A DNA stretch of 64,000 bases, taken from Mesorhizobium sp. Its GTDB lineage: Bacteria; Pseudomonadota; Alphaproteobacteria; Rhizobiales; Rhizobiaceae. The DNA lies in assembly GCA_004017275.1 (NCBI GenBank), contig SAKE01000008.1, forward strand, positions 18,112-82,111, read 5' to 3'. How positions within the stretch are numbered: position 1 is the stretch's first letter; every line of letters begins with the position of its first letter. Of the stretch, positions 27,714 to 36,422 are shown one piece after another. A program made the position numbers and the translations under genes. The notes under the pieces are model-generated. The model did not search any database and had not been told where the DNA came from. It saw only the letters and a program-made list of their open reading frames with translations.

Positions 27714-29246
27714 ATGAGTGCAACCACGCGCACAAAGGCAGTCGGCGTCGAGACCATCGGCATGACCATGCGCTTCGGCGCCTTTACCGCGCTCGACGAT
27801 GTCTCGGTCAAGGTGCCGGCTGGCTCCTTTCACGCGTTGCTCGGCGAGAATGGCGCCGGCAAGTCGACGCTGGTCAAATGCATGATGGGTTTTTACCACC
27901 CGACCTCCGGCGACATCCTCGTCGATGGTCACGAGGTGGCGATCACCAGCCCGCGCGATGCCTCGGCACTTGGGCTCGGCATGGTCTACCAGCATTTTAC
28001 GCTGGTCCCGTCGCTGACCGGTGCGGAAAACCTGGTGATTTCGCGCGAAAAGGTACCTGGCATCATCGACTGGCGCAGGGAGCGCGCCGACCTTGCTCAA
28101 TTCATGCAGCGCATGCCGTTCAAGCTGCCGCTCCACGTCAAGGTGGCCGAGCTCGCCGCCGGCGAAAAACAGAAGCTGGAAATCATCAAGCAGCTCTATC
28201 TCGGCCGCAATTTCCTGGTGCTGGACGAGCCGACTTCCGTGCTCACGCCGGGCGAAGCGCAGGAGGTGCTTGGCCTGGTGCGCGACATGACCAGGGCGGG
28301 CGGTCTCACCGTGCTGATGATCTCGCACAAATTCCATGAGGTGACGGCGTTTGCCGACGACATCACGGTACTGCGCAAGGGTAGGCTGACCGGAACCGGA
28401 AAAGTGTCAGATCTCTCACACAAAGAGATGGCGGCGATGATGATCGGCGACCAGCCGATCGCCGCACTCGACAGCCGCGCTCCGGTGCCGGTCGGCGCCA
28501 GGCAGGTTCTGACGGTGAAGGCGCTGAAGGCGCCCGACCGGACAGGCCTGAAAACCATCAACATCGGCGGACTCGACGTGAAGTCCGGCGAGATCGTCGG
28601 CGTCGCCGGCATTTCCGGTAACGGTCAGAAGGAGTTTCTCGAAGTCTTGGCCGGACAGCGCACCCGCGACGGCGGCGACGTTCTGGTGAAGGGCTCGCCC
28701 TATGGCGCCAGCCGCAGCGAGGCGCGCACGCTTAATGTCCGCTTCATTCCGGAGGAACCGTTGCGCAATGCCTGCGCGCCGAAGATGACGGTCGCGGAAA
28801 ACATGGCCTTCCGGACCTTCGATTTGAACGAAGCCGGCAAGCCGATCAGCTGGATCAGGATGAGCGCCATGCGGGACTATGCGACCCGCCTGGTCGAGCA
28901 GTTCAAGGTCAAGACCGCATCGCTCGCCTCGCCGATTTCGTCGCTGTCGGGCGGCAATGTCCAGCGCGCCGTGCTTGCCCGGGAACTGACCGGCGAAGTC
29001 GATCTGCTGATCGTCTCCAACCCGTGCTTTGGCCTGGACTTCTCGGCTGTAGCCGAGATCCGCGCCCGCATCATGAAGGCGCGCAATGCCGGTGCCGCCG
29101 TGCTCCTGATGTCGGAAGACCTCGACGAACTGCTCGAGCTTTCCGATCGCATCTTCGTCATGTCGGATGGCGCGCTGGTCTATGAGACGCCGATTGCGCA
29201 GGCGAGCGTACAGACAATCGGCGAGCATATGGCGGGACATCACTAA
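27714..29246 (+). CDS. ABC transporter ATPase, two nucleotide-binding domains (BMP-type importer)
   Basis: A 510-residue fused ATPase. The first domain has GENGAGKST (Walker A, near residue 49), a signature-like [15 protein letters not shown] and [11 protein letters not shown] (Walker B). The second has a degenerate A loop [10 protein letters not shown], the signature [15 protein letters not shown] and [12 protein letters not shown] in place of a normal Walker B. One degenerate and one intact half is usual for sugar/nucleoside-type (RbsA-like) importers. I chose the ATG at 27714 with GAGGA upstream. It overlaps the next gene by one base (TAATG). Confidence 0.9.
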   Translation: MSATTRTKAVGVETIGMTMRFGAFTALDDVSVKVPAGSFHALLGENGAGKSTLVKCMMGFYHPTSGDILVDGHEVAITSPRDASALGLGMVYQHFTLVPSLTGAENLVISREKVPGIIDWRRERADLAQFMQRMPFKLPLHVKVAELAAGEKQKLEIIKQLYLGRNFLVLDEPTSVLTPGEAQEVLGLVRDMTRAGGLTVLMISHKFHEVTAFADDITVLRKGRLTGTGKVSDLSHKEMAAMMIGDQPIAALDSRAPVPVGARQVLTVKALKAPDRTGLKTINIGGLDVKSGEIVGVAGISGNGQKEFLEVLAGQRTRDGGDVLVKGSPYGASRSEARTLNVRFIPEEPLRNACAPKMTVAENMAFRTFDLNEAGKPISWIRMSAMRDYATRLVEQFKVKTASLASPISSLSGGNVQRAVLARELTGEVDLLIVSNPCFGLDFSAVAEIRARIMKARNAGAAVLLMSEDLDELLELSDRIFVMSDGALVYETPIAQASVQTIGEHMAGHH

Positions 29247-29914
29247 TGGCTGAAATCGATGCCCAGCCGTTTTCTTTCACCTTCAAGCCGCAGACCATCG
29301 CGCTGGTGGTCATCGACATGCAGCGCGACTTCGCCGAGCCCGGCGGTTTTGGCGCCAGCCTTGGCAACGACGTTAGCCGGGTCACGGCAATCGTGCCGAC
29401 CGTGAAGAAGCTGCTCGAGGGATTTCGCGCCGCCGGCCTGCCGGTGATCCACACCATGGAGTGCCATCGGGCCGACCTGTCCGATCTGCCGCCGGCCAAG
29501 CGCAATCGCGGCAATCCATCGATCCGCATCGGCGATGTCGGCCCGATGGGCCGGGTGCTGATCGTCGGGGAGCCGGGAACGGCGATCCTCGACGCGCTTG
29601 CCCCGCTGCCCGGCGAGATCGTCATCGAAAAACCCGGCAAGGGCGCCTTCTATGCGACCAGCTTCGGTGACGAGCTGAAGTGGCTCGGCGCCCAGCAACT
29701 GATTTTCGCCGGCGTCACCACCGAGGTCTGCGTGCAGACGACGATGCGCGAGGCCAATGATCGCGGCTATGAGTGCCTGCTCGCTGAAGACGCGACCGAG
29801 AGCTATTTTCCCGAGTTCAAGGCGGCGGCACTAGCCATGATCCGGGCGCAGGGCGCCATCGTTGGCTGGACGGCGACGACCGACCAGGTGCTCGAGGGAA
29901 TTGCCAATGCCTAA
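29246..29914 (+). CDS. Second isochorismatase-like cysteine hydrolase (ureide amidohydrolase candidate)
   Basis: A 222-residue paralogue of the biuret hydrolase. It retains the triad Asp24 ([15 protein letters not shown]), Lys129 ([14 protein letters not shown]) and Cys162 ([20 protein letters not shown]), together with [13 protein letters not shown], which corresponds to the [12 protein letters not shown] loop of BiuH. The BiuH N-terminal PYPWPYNG segment and its second-shell residues are absent, so the substrate should differ. Triuret hydrolase and other ureide amidohydrolases belong to this group. With one gene for biuret and one for an upstream compound, the operon could degrade triuret or a substituted biuret. 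It overlaps both neighbours (1 bp and 8 bp). Confidence 0.8.
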   Translation: MAEIDAQPFSFTFKPQTIALVVIDMQRDFAEPGGFGASLGNDVSRVTAIVPTVKKLLEGFRAAGLPVIHTMECHRADLSDLPPAKRNRGNPSIRIGDVGPMGRVLIVGEPGTAILDALAPLPGEIVIEKPGKGAFYATSFGDELKWLGAQQLIFAGVTTEVCVQTTMREANDRGYECLLAEDATESYFPEFKAAALAMIRAQGAIVGWTATTDQVLEGIANA

Positions 29915-30257
29915 TCTTGCTTTTGCCGGCCTGCTCGATGGCGGCTGGCGCGATCTGACGTTCGAGCATTTCCGTGACGGCATCGGCGTGCACTGGCTGC
30001 TGAAGGGCGGGCCGGTCGAGCCGTCGGTCGCGATCCTGAAATACCGGCCCGGCGCCTCCGTGCCGCGCCACCGCCATGTCGGGCTGGAAACCATTGTCGT
30101 GCTGGATGGCACCCAGAGCGACGAGAACGGCGACTATCCTGCCGGCAGCGTGATCCTCAATCCGGTCGGCACCGAGCATTCGGTGTGGACGAAGGACGGC
30201 TGCGTCGTGCTGATCCAGTGGGACCTGCCGGTGATCATTCTGGGGGAAACGAAATGA
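29907..30257 (+). CDS. Small cupin-domain protein in the biuret operon
   Basis: A 116-residue single-domain cupin: [21 protein letters not shown] carries the metal-binding His-X-His-(X)-Glu pattern of motif 1, and [14 protein letters not shown] supplies the motif 2 His. It resembles the ChrR-type cupins that bind zinc or other divalent metals. The role in the pathway is unknown; it may be an accessory hydrolase, isomerase or sensor for the ureide. It begins 8 bp inside the second hydrolase gene and overlaps the allophanate hydrolase gene by 4 bp (ATGA), so its production is locked to theirs. Confidence 0.82.
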   Translation: MPNLAFAGLLDGGWRDLTFEHFRDGIGVHWLLKGGPVEPSVAILKYRPGASVPRHRHVGLETIVVLDGTQSDENGDYPAGSVILNPVGTEHSVWTKDGCVVLIQWDLPVIILGETK

Positions 30258-32101
30258 GCGATATCCACTTCGACATAGCGAGCCTGCACGCAGCCTATCG
30301 GGGAGGCCTCGCCGTTGGTGATGTGATCGCGGCGATCTACACCCGCATCGAAGCGGCCGACGACCCGGGCATCTTCATCCATCTCGCCGCCAGGGCAGAT
30401 CTCCTAGCCAGGGCCGCGGCACTCGGCTCGTTCGACCCGGTGGCAAAGCCGCTTTGGGGCATTCCCTTCGCCGTCAAGGACAACATCGACGTCGCCGGCA
30501 TGCCGACGACGGCAGCGTGCGCCGAATACACCTACTGGCCCGACAAGGACGCCACAGTGGTGGCACGGCTGAAGGCGGCCGGCGCGCTGGTCGTCGGCAA
30601 GACCAATCTCGACCAGTTCGCCACCGGCCTCGTCGGCGTGCGCACGCCCTGGCCGATCCCGCGCAACGCTATCGACGAGGCGCTGGTGCCGGGCGGTTCC
30701 TCCTCCGGCTCGGCGGTGGCGACGGCGCGCGGCACCGTCTCCTTCGCGCTCGGCACCGACACCGCCGGCTCCGGCCGCATCCCGGCCGGCCTCAACAACA
30801 TCGTCGGGCTGAAGCCGACCGTCGGCGCGCTGTCGACGGCAGGTGTCGTGCCGGCCTGCCGTACGCTCGACTGCGTCTCGGTGTTCGCGCAGACTGTCGA
30901 CGATGCCTATGGGGTGTTCTCCGTCGCCGCCGCGCGCGACGCGGCCGATCCTTATTCGCGCGACATCGCCGTCCAGCCGCTCGCTACGCGCCAGCCGGTG
31001 CTGACCGTCGGCGTGCCTGCAAAAGCGGACCTCAAATTCTTCGGCGATATGGCCATGCAGACTGGATTCGAAGCCTCGCTTGCCATGCTGTCGCGGCTCG
31101 GCTGCCGGCTGGTCGAAATCCCCTTCGGTGATTTCTATGCCACCGCCAACCTGCTCTATGAAGGCGCCTGGGTGGCCGAGCGCTATGCGGCGATCCGCGA
31201 TTTCATGGAGGCCAACGAAGCCGCCTTGCACCCGGTAACGCGCAAGATCATCGGCGGCGCCAGGAACCTGTCGGCGGTAGACGCCTTCCGCGGCCTCTAT
31301 GCCTTGCAGGCCTACAAGGCGAAGCTCGCCCCGGTCATCGCCTCGGTCGACCTGTTCTGCGTGCCGACCGCTCCGACGCACTACAGCACTGCTGCCGTGC
31401 TCGCCGATCCCGTCGAGACCAACAGCCGCCTCGGCACCTACACCAACTTCGTCAACCTGCTCGACATGTGCGGCATCGCCGTGCCGACCGGCAAGCGCAG
31501 CGACGGCCTGCCGATGAGTGTCACCTTGCTGGCGCCGGCCAGCCGCGATGCGTTGACGGCGATGCTCGCCCGCGACCTGCACGCGGCGAGCGGCCTTCCG
31601 CTCGGCGCCACGGGCTGGCCGCAGCCCAGCCTGCAGCCTGCCCAGCCTGCCCGCGATGGGATGATCGACCTGGTGGTGGTCGGCGCACATCTGTCGGGCA
31701 TGCCGCTCAACGGCCAGCTCTACCAGCTTGGCGCGCAGTTCCTGCGCGCCACCCGCACCGCCGCCGCCTACAAGCTCTATGCGCTGGCTGGCCAGTTGGT
31801 GCCGAAGCCGGGGCTGATCCGCGTTGCCGATGGCGGCATGCGGATCGACGTCGAGGTCTGGCGGCTGGGGCCTGAGGCCTTCGGCCGCTTCGTCGCTGCC
31901 ATTCCGCCGCCGCTCGGCATCGGCACGATTGAGCTCGACGACGGCACCCCTGCCAAGGGTTTTCTGGTCGAAACCGCGGGCTTGGTCGGTGCCTCCGACA
32001 TCTCCTCATTCGGCGGCTGGCGCCGCTTTGTGGCACGCGGCAAAGACATGGCCGATCAAAGTGAAAAGCGGCAGAACTGGTCCGCTGGCGTCCCGATCTG
32101 A
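30254..32101 (+). CDS. atzF: Allophanate hydrolase (AtzF type)
   Basis: A 615-residue amidase-signature enzyme that splits allophanate into two ammonia and two CO2. The Ser-cisSer-Lys triad is Lys75 (FAVKDN), Ser149 (PGGSSSGSA) and Ser173 (TDTAGSGR). After the amidase core, residues of about 485-600 form the AtzF C-terminal domain (MPLNGQLYQLGAQFL, ATRTAAAYKLYAL, GTPAKGFLVE), which sets it apart from generic amidases. A short extra tail follows. It is the last gene of the operon, coupled to the cupin gene by ATGA, and takes the product of BiuH. Start ATG at 30254 has a GGGGGAAA upstream. Confidence 0.93.
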   Translation: MSDIHFDIASLHAAYRGGLAVGDVIAAIYTRIEAADDPGIFIHLAARADLLARAAALGSFDPVAKPLWGIPFAVKDNIDVAGMPTTAACAEYTYWPDKDATVVARLKAAGALVVGKTNLDQFATGLVGVRTPWPIPRNAIDEALVPGGSSSGSAVATARGTVSFALGTDTAGSGRIPAGLNNIVGLKPTVGALSTAGVVPACRTLDCVSVFAQTVDDAYGVFSVAAARDAADPYSRDIAVQPLATRQPVLTVGVPAKADLKFFGDMAMQTGFEASLAMLSRLGCRLVEIPFGDFYATANLLYEGAWVAERYAAIRDFMEANEAALHPVTRKIIGGARNLSAVDAFRGLYALQAYKAKLAPVIASVDLFCVPTAPTHYSTAAVLADPVETNSRLGTYTNFVNLLDMCGIAVPTGKRSDGLPMSVTLLAPASRDALTAMLARDLHAASGLPLGATGWPQPSLQPAQPARDGMIDLVVVGAHLSGMPLNGQLYQLGAQFLRATRTAAAYKLYALAGQLVPKPGLIRVADGGMRIDVEVWRLGPEAFGRFVAAIPPPLGIGTIELDDGTPAKGFLVETAGLVGASDISSFGGWRRFVARGKDMADQSEKRQNWSAGVPI

Positions 32102-32350
32102 CCGTCGTGCAGGTTTGCCTTGCCGGACTTGCCTATTGGCACGCCGGTGTCCTCTCGACCGGCAGTCTCACAACGCTTCCCTATCTCATGAAACCCGGTG
32201 ATCAGATTGCGCGGGTGTTCAGGAGGAAACGTGCGTTGCTCTTCGTCGCTCTGAAGTTACTTGCGCGCGGGGAAACCAGGGCGCCGCGTTGAAATTATTT
32301 TTCTGGTACGATGTATCTCCATTGCGAACGAAGATGCAGCTCTAGGTGTT
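32102..32350. other. Intergenic region after atzF
   Basis: I find no supported gene in this stretch. It separates the convergent biuret operon and the ornithine cyclodeaminase-like gene, and leads into the inverted-repeat element at 32351-32441. No clear Rho-independent terminator with a T-run is visible. Confidence 0.4.
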
Positions 32351-32441
32351 TCAGGAGGTTGTCCATTCGGACCGAACCGAGAAGACTGGAGTTTACCAGG
32401 CTTCAGCACTCGTCGGAGGGTCCGAATAGACAACCTCCTGA
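32351..32441. repeat. 91-bp element bounded by 23-bp inverted repeats (MITE- or terminator-like)
   Basis: The left end 32351-32373 (TCAGGAGGTTGTCCATTCGGACC) is the inverse complement of the right end 32419-32441 with one mismatch in 23. The 45-bp centre has no ORF. I see no clear target duplication. The element lies between convergent genes, so it may be a miniature transposable element now serving as a bidirectional terminator, or an inverted-repeat-ended remnant of an IS. Confidence 0.65.
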
Positions 32442-32451
32442 TAGCTCACAT

Positions 32452-33444
32452 CTAGAGAGAAATAGCTTGGCCCACACCCAGGCGTTTGGCCTCGCGGTAA
32501 GCGAGGTCGGCTGCCACCATATCTTCCATGGCGACACCCATGGCCTTGTAGATTGTGATCTGCTGATCTGATGTCCGACCTGGTCGCTGTCCCAGCAACA
32601 TGGCACCAAGATCGGTGCCTGCCTCGAGATCAATATTTGCAAGTTCGCAGCAACCCACGGGTGTTGGCGAGAAGGAATCTCGCGTCTCAACGAAGAGGTT
32701 GCCGCGAGCGATCAAATCGATCGGAAGTTCGCCGCCGGGTGGCGCGACACCAACCGAGGAAACGTGCGTTCCCGGTTGAACCCATTCTGCGGATATCACC
32801 GGGACGTAGGAGTGCGTCGCGAGGCACACGACATCCGAAGAACGTACCGCGGCCTCGAGGTCCTCAACGGCAGTGACACGTGAATGATGTGAAGCCAGTG
32901 CCTGCGCGTCAGCAAAATCCTTCGAGAAAACTCGGATTTCCTGAAAGTCTCGAACGAGTGGCAACAGGTGAAGGTGCTGGCTAGCTTGAACGCCAGCGCC
33001 CACGACGGTCACAACCTTGGCATCACGCCTGGCGAGTTCTCGCACTGAGAGGACGGCCGAGCCAGACGTGCGTACGGCCGTGATGTAGGTGCCATCCATA
33101 ATGCAAACAGGCATTCCTGTTTCTGGATCGAAGAGTTGTATTGTTGCGAGGTGGCTTGGGATGCCCCGGGCGATATTGCCTTCGAACACGTTGACCAGTT
33201 TTACGGTCAAATGCATGCCCTTCATCCAGGCCGGCATCGCCAACGAATAGCCGGCATTCGGAATATCGAGTTGTGGCCGCGCTGGATTGACGACACGACC
33301 GTTGGAAAGCGCTTTGAACCCGTCCGCTAGCGCGTCGAGCAGCTTACGCAGGTCGATACATTTTTTTATCTCTGCTTCGCTCAGCGAGAGAACCTTGATC
33401 TCACCCTTTGCATGATTGCTCGCGGCAGGTTGTGCGCTGTCCAT
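32452..33444 (-). CDS. Ornithine cyclodeaminase / mu-crystallin family protein
   Basis: A 330-residue NAD(P)-dependent protein. It contains PAWMKGMHLTVKLVNVFEGN with the substrate-binding Lys, YITAVRTSGSAVLSV, and the dinucleotide-binding VTVVGAGVQASQHL. The C-terminal GTHVSSVGVAPPG is also typical. Family members include ornithine cyclodeaminase, lysine cyclodeaminase, alanine dehydrogenase and ketimine reductases, and the exact substrate cannot be read. I chose the ATG at 33444; longer starts reach into the divergent regulator gene. An Lrp-type regulator lies divergently next to it, 130 bp away, which is the standard arrangement for an amino-acid-induced gene. Confidence 0.85.
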   Translation of the reverse strand: MDSAQPAASNHAKGEIKVLSLSEAEIKKCIDLRKLLDALADGFKALSNGRVVNPARPQLDIPNAGYSLAMPAWMKGMHLTVKLVNVFEGNIARGIPSHLATIQLFDPETGMPVCIMDGTYITAVRTSGSAVLSVRELARRDAKVVTVVGAGVQASQHLHLLPLVRDFQEIRVFSKDFADAQALASHHSRVTAVEDLEAAVRSSDVVCLATHSYVPVISAEWVQPGTHVSSVGVAPPGGELPIDLIARGNLFVETRDSFSPTPVGCCELANIDLEAGTDLGAMLLGQRPGRTSDQQITIYKAMGVAMEDMVAADLAYREAKRLGVGQAISL

Positions 33445-33506
33445 GATGTTGCTTGCCTTCGTTCCGTTTAGACTTTCCAACCGTATTGTGACAAACCGGC
33501 GTGATG

Positions 33507-33519
33507 AAATATGATATTT
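33507..33519. promoter_or_regulatory. AT-rich palindrome AAATATGATATTT (Lrp-site candidate)
   Basis: A 13-bp palindrome (6+1+6) lies in the 130-bp gap between the Lrp-type regulator and the ornithine cyclodeaminase-like gene. Lrp/AsnC proteins favour AT-rich palindromes of this length, and its central position fits control of both genes. The assignment rests on position and symmetry only. Confidence 0.4.
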
Positions 33520-33574
33520 TCGATTTCTTTGCGTGATTATCGCGCATTTTGACCAGAGAAAGTGTGAATCTGAA

Positions 33575-34036
33575 ATGAACGATCTGGACCGCATCGACCG
33601 GATGCTGCTCGGGCTATTGCAAGAAGATGGTCGCCGGAGCGTACTTGACCTCGCCCAACGCGTTGGATTGTCACCGACCGGCGCATCACAGCGCATAAAG
33701 CGGCTTTTCGGCGAAGGTTTTATCCGCGCCGTCCGGGCTGTGCTCGAGCCCTCAAAGATCGGACGAGGCACACTCGTCTTTATCGAAGTAAGGCTCGATC
33801 ATACCGCGCCGCACGTCTTCGACCGCTTTGCGGAGGCTGTTGCGAAGGCGCCCGAAATCATCGAATGCCATATGGTGATTGGTGGTTTCGACTATCTGGT
33901 CAAAGCACGAATAGCTGACATGGCGACGTTTCAGGAATTCCTGCAGCGGGTCATTCTGCCGCTTCCTGGCGTCAGGGAAACGCACAGTTACGCATCAATC
34001 GGTGATGTGAAGCCAGACGCATTGTTGCCGCTTTGA
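33575..34036 (+). CDS. Lrp/AsnC-family transcriptional regulator
   Basis: A 153-residue protein with the family N-terminus DRIDRMLLGLLQEDGRRSVLDLAQRVGLSPTGASQRIKRL (winged helix-turn-helix) and a RAM ligand-binding domain with IECHMVIGGFDYLVKARIADM and the late LPLPGVRETHSYASI. I chose the ATG at 33575. It is divergent from the ornithine cyclodeaminase-like gene and should respond to an amino acid and regulate that gene. It has no other close neighbour on the same strand. Confidence 0.92.
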   Translation: MNDLDRIDRMLLGLLQEDGRRSVLDLAQRVGLSPTGASQRIKRLFGEGFIRAVRAVLEPSKIGRGTLVFIEVRLDHTAPHVFDRFAEAVAKAPEIIECHMVIGGFDYLVKARIADMATFQEFLQRVILPLPGVRETHSYASIGDVKPDALLPL

Positions 34037-34072
34037 CACTACTGGTTTTCTGAACCGGTCGACGCCTGAGAC

Positions 34073-34942
34073 CTACCGGATCGGCGTCTCGCCGCGAAAC
34101 AGCGGCTGGTGAGCCCGCATCAAGGCGGTAATCCGGTCGGCGACTTTTCGCACCGGCGGGGAGTGACGTTCCTCATGATGGGTGACGATCCATTGGTCGG
34201 TTTCGAGTTCCGGGATAGGCTGGGCGACGCGAACCAGCCTAAGATCGCTATCGCCGACGAAACACGGAAAGATCGAAAGGCCGGCACCGGCGGCGACCAG
34301 TTCGCGCACCGAATGGGTGTTGTTGCCGCGCACGGCGATGCGGTCGCCGTGATGGGCTTGCAGCCAGCGCGCCGAAGCAATGTTTGCCCCTTCGCCGGTG
34401 ACGCCGACGAACAACCCGGCGGCGATGCCATTGATCAGGTGGCGTCCGGAATAAATGGCGTGGGCGACCTTGCCGCTTTGACGGCCGGCCAGCCACTGCT
34501 CGGTGGGGCGCTCGCTGCGGATGCCGATGTCGGCGGCACGGCGTCCGATATCGACCCTATCGGTGGTGGTGACGAGTTCCACCCTGAAGCCGTCATCGAC
34601 CGTCCAGACCTCGCCGATATGGGCGGAAACGAAGGCCGAGGTCCATGGCCCGGCCGAGACGCGGACAATGCGATCGGGCAGGCTTCCCTCGCGCCAGCGG
34701 GTCAGCGACTGCATCGCAGCCTCGACGTCTTCGGCGCGCCGCAGCAGTTCTTCACCGACCGGGGTCAGCCTGTAGCCGGTCTGCTGACGCACGAACAGCG
34801 CTTCGCCGATCTGCTTTTCGAGCGCGGTGACGCGTCGTCCAAGAGTGGCCGCGCTGAGGCGCGTGGGTCCCGTCGCCGCGCTCAAGCCACCCAGCCGCGC
34901 AACGTCGAGAAACAACCTCAGATCGTCCCAGTCGATATCCAT
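34073..34942 (-). CDS. LysR-family transcriptional regulator
   Basis: A 289-residue regulator: helix-turn-helix in residues 4-62 (WDDLRLFLDVARLGGLSAAT, then LSAATLGRRVTALEKQIG), and the LysR substrate domain after residue 90. The N-terminal MDIDWDDLRLF is typical of the subgroup related to regulators of oxidoreductases and efflux genes. I chose the ATG at 34942. It is divergent, across 236 bp, from a DUF1127 gene and an aldo/keto reductase gene, which may be its target, although no T-N11-A site stands out. Confidence 0.9.
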   Translation of the reverse strand: MDIDWDDLRLFLDVARLGGLSAATGPTRLSAATLGRRVTALEKQIGEALFVRQQTGYRLTPVGEELLRRAEDVEAAMQSLTRWREGSLPDRIVRVSAGPWTSAFVSAHIGEVWTVDDGFRVELVTTTDRVDIGRRAADIGIRSERPTEQWLAGRQSGKVAHAIYSGRHLINGIAAGLFVGVTGEGANIASARWLQAHHGDRIAVRGNNTHSVRELVAAGAGLSIFPCFVGDSDLRLVRVAQPIPELETDQWIVTHHEERHSPPVRKVADRITALMRAHQPLFRGETPIR

Positions 34943-35178
34943 TTTGCAGAAATGAAAAACTCCTTGCGACCGTGGCTGTAGCGCGAAGCGGGTATCACGC
35001 GCAAGTATGCGGGGCATTGGAGGCGTTGGACAATCCTGCCTGGCGCGACAGCGACAAGCGCCTCGGCTGGCCAGGAAAACCAGCGCGATCCTTCGATCGC
35101 GCATGCGCTTCGAACCGATGTTTTGCGCTTTCGATTAATCCAGGCGCGCGAGCATTCCGCGCGCCAAAGGAGGTGATC

Positions 35179-35334
35179 ATGTTTTATGAACTTCGATACC
35201 GTTTTGCCCGCTGGCACGCCTATCGCCAGACGCTTTCCAGCTTGCGGCAGGTCCCGGACAGCACACTGGCGGATGCCGGCATTTCTCGCGAAGAGATCCG
35301 CGAGCGTGCCCGCCACGCCAGCCTGCGTCGTTGA
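35179..35334 (+). CDS. DUF1127 small protein (51 aa)
   Basis: The very strong ribosome site AAAGGAGGTGATC directly precedes the ATG at 35179. The 51-residue product has the DUF1127 pattern: a basic Trp-containing helix (RYRFARWHAYRQTLSSL) followed by VPDSTLADAGISREEIRERA. Alphaproteobacterial proteins of this type are short arginine-rich RNA-binding factors linked to stress and phosphate or carbon control. It lies 16 bp before the aldo/keto reductase gene on the same strand; whether they share a transcript is uncertain. Confidence 0.85.
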   Translation: MFYELRYRFARWHAYRQTLSSLRQVPDSTLADAGISREEIRERARHASLRR

Positions 35335-35350
35335 GATCGTGGAGTCGGGC

Positions 35351-36334
35351 ATGCAGATGATGGAACTTTGGGATGGCCGCTCAGTGCCGCGCATCGGGAT
35401 CGGCACCTGGGCGGCGGGTGGCGCCGCGCGCTGGCGTGACACAGCGACTATCTATGGCGAGGTCGACGACATCAGGTCGCAAGGCGCGCTGGTGTTGGCC
35501 TATGACATCGGCGCGCGGGTGTTCGACACGGCTGCCGCCTATGGCGCCGGCAATGCGGAGCTGATCCTCGGGCGGGCGTTGAAGGGCAAGGACGACGCCG
35601 TCATCGTCACCAAGGTCGGATATTTCGGCGATCCCGAAACGCGCAAGATCGCTCCCGAAGATGCCTCTGCCGCGGCGATCCGGACGTCGATCGACAATTC
35701 GCGGCAGCGCCTGCAGCGCGATCGTATCGACGTCGCGCTGCTGCATATCAACGAGTACCCGATCGAGCGCGCCGGCGAGGTGTTCGATACGCTCGGCCTG
35801 CTGCACCAGGAGGGCAAGATCGGCGGCTTCGGCTGGAGCACCGATCACTGCGAACGGCTTGCCGCCTACGCGCCGCGCGAGGGTTTCGTGGCGGTGGAGA
35901 ATGACTTCAATGTATTTACCCCGGCAAATGAGCTGATGGCCGTTGCGGCGCGCGAGGACCTCATCTCGTTCAGCCGGTTGCCCCTGGCAATGGGGTTGCT
36001 CACCGGCAAATACACGCCAGCCATGAAGCTGCCCGCCGATGACGTGCGCGGCGGGAATGCCGAATGGATGGTGTTTTTCAAGGATGGCGCCGCCAACCCG
36101 CAATATCTGTCAAGACTCGCGGCAATCCGCGACTTGCTCACCTCGGGCGGACGCACGCTTGCTCAGGGCGCGCTCGGCTGGATCCTAGCCAAGTCGGCGA
36201 TCGCCTTGCCGGTTCCCGGCTTCACGCGGCCCGAGCAGGTCGAGGACAATCTCGGCGCCCTGGAAAAAGGGCCGCTGTCGGCAGCGGTGATGGCCGAGAT
36301 CGACGCCGTGCTGAATATCGCCGAGACCGTCTAA
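35351..36334 (+). CDS. Aldo/keto reductase
   Basis: A 327-residue TIM-barrel oxidoreductase: RVFDTAAAYGAGNAELILGRAL provides the catalytic Asp and Tyr, IVTKVGYFG the Lys, and VALLHINEY the His position. The C-terminal ALPVPGFTRPEQVEDNLGAL binds NADP. It resembles the D-threo-aldose 1-dehydrogenase/L-fucose dehydrogenase group, but the substrate is unknown. The ATG at 35351 follows a weak GGAG, and ATGs at 35357 and 35360 are close alternatives. A divergent LysR gene upstream may regulate it. Confidence 0.88.
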   Translation: MQMMELWDGRSVPRIGIGTWAAGGAARWRDTATIYGEVDDIRSQGALVLAYDIGARVFDTAAAYGAGNAELILGRALKGKDDAVIVTKVGYFGDPETRKIAPEDASAAAIRTSIDNSRQRLQRDRIDVALLHINEYPIERAGEVFDTLGLLHQEGKIGGFGWSTDHCERLAAYAPREGFVAVENDFNVFTPANELMAVAAREDLISFSRLPLAMGLLTGKYTPAMKLPADDVRGGNAEWMVFFKDGAANPQYLSRLAAIRDLLTSGGRTLAQGALGWILAKSAIALPVPGFTRPEQVEDNLGALEKGPLSAAVMAEIDAVLNIAETV

Positions 36335-36422
36335 TGTCTAGACAGCTGCCGCGGCATCGCGCATTGCGGCATCAAGCGCTCGATCGATGTTTGGAGTGTT
36401 TGCAAAGCATGTGTTCTGGTTC

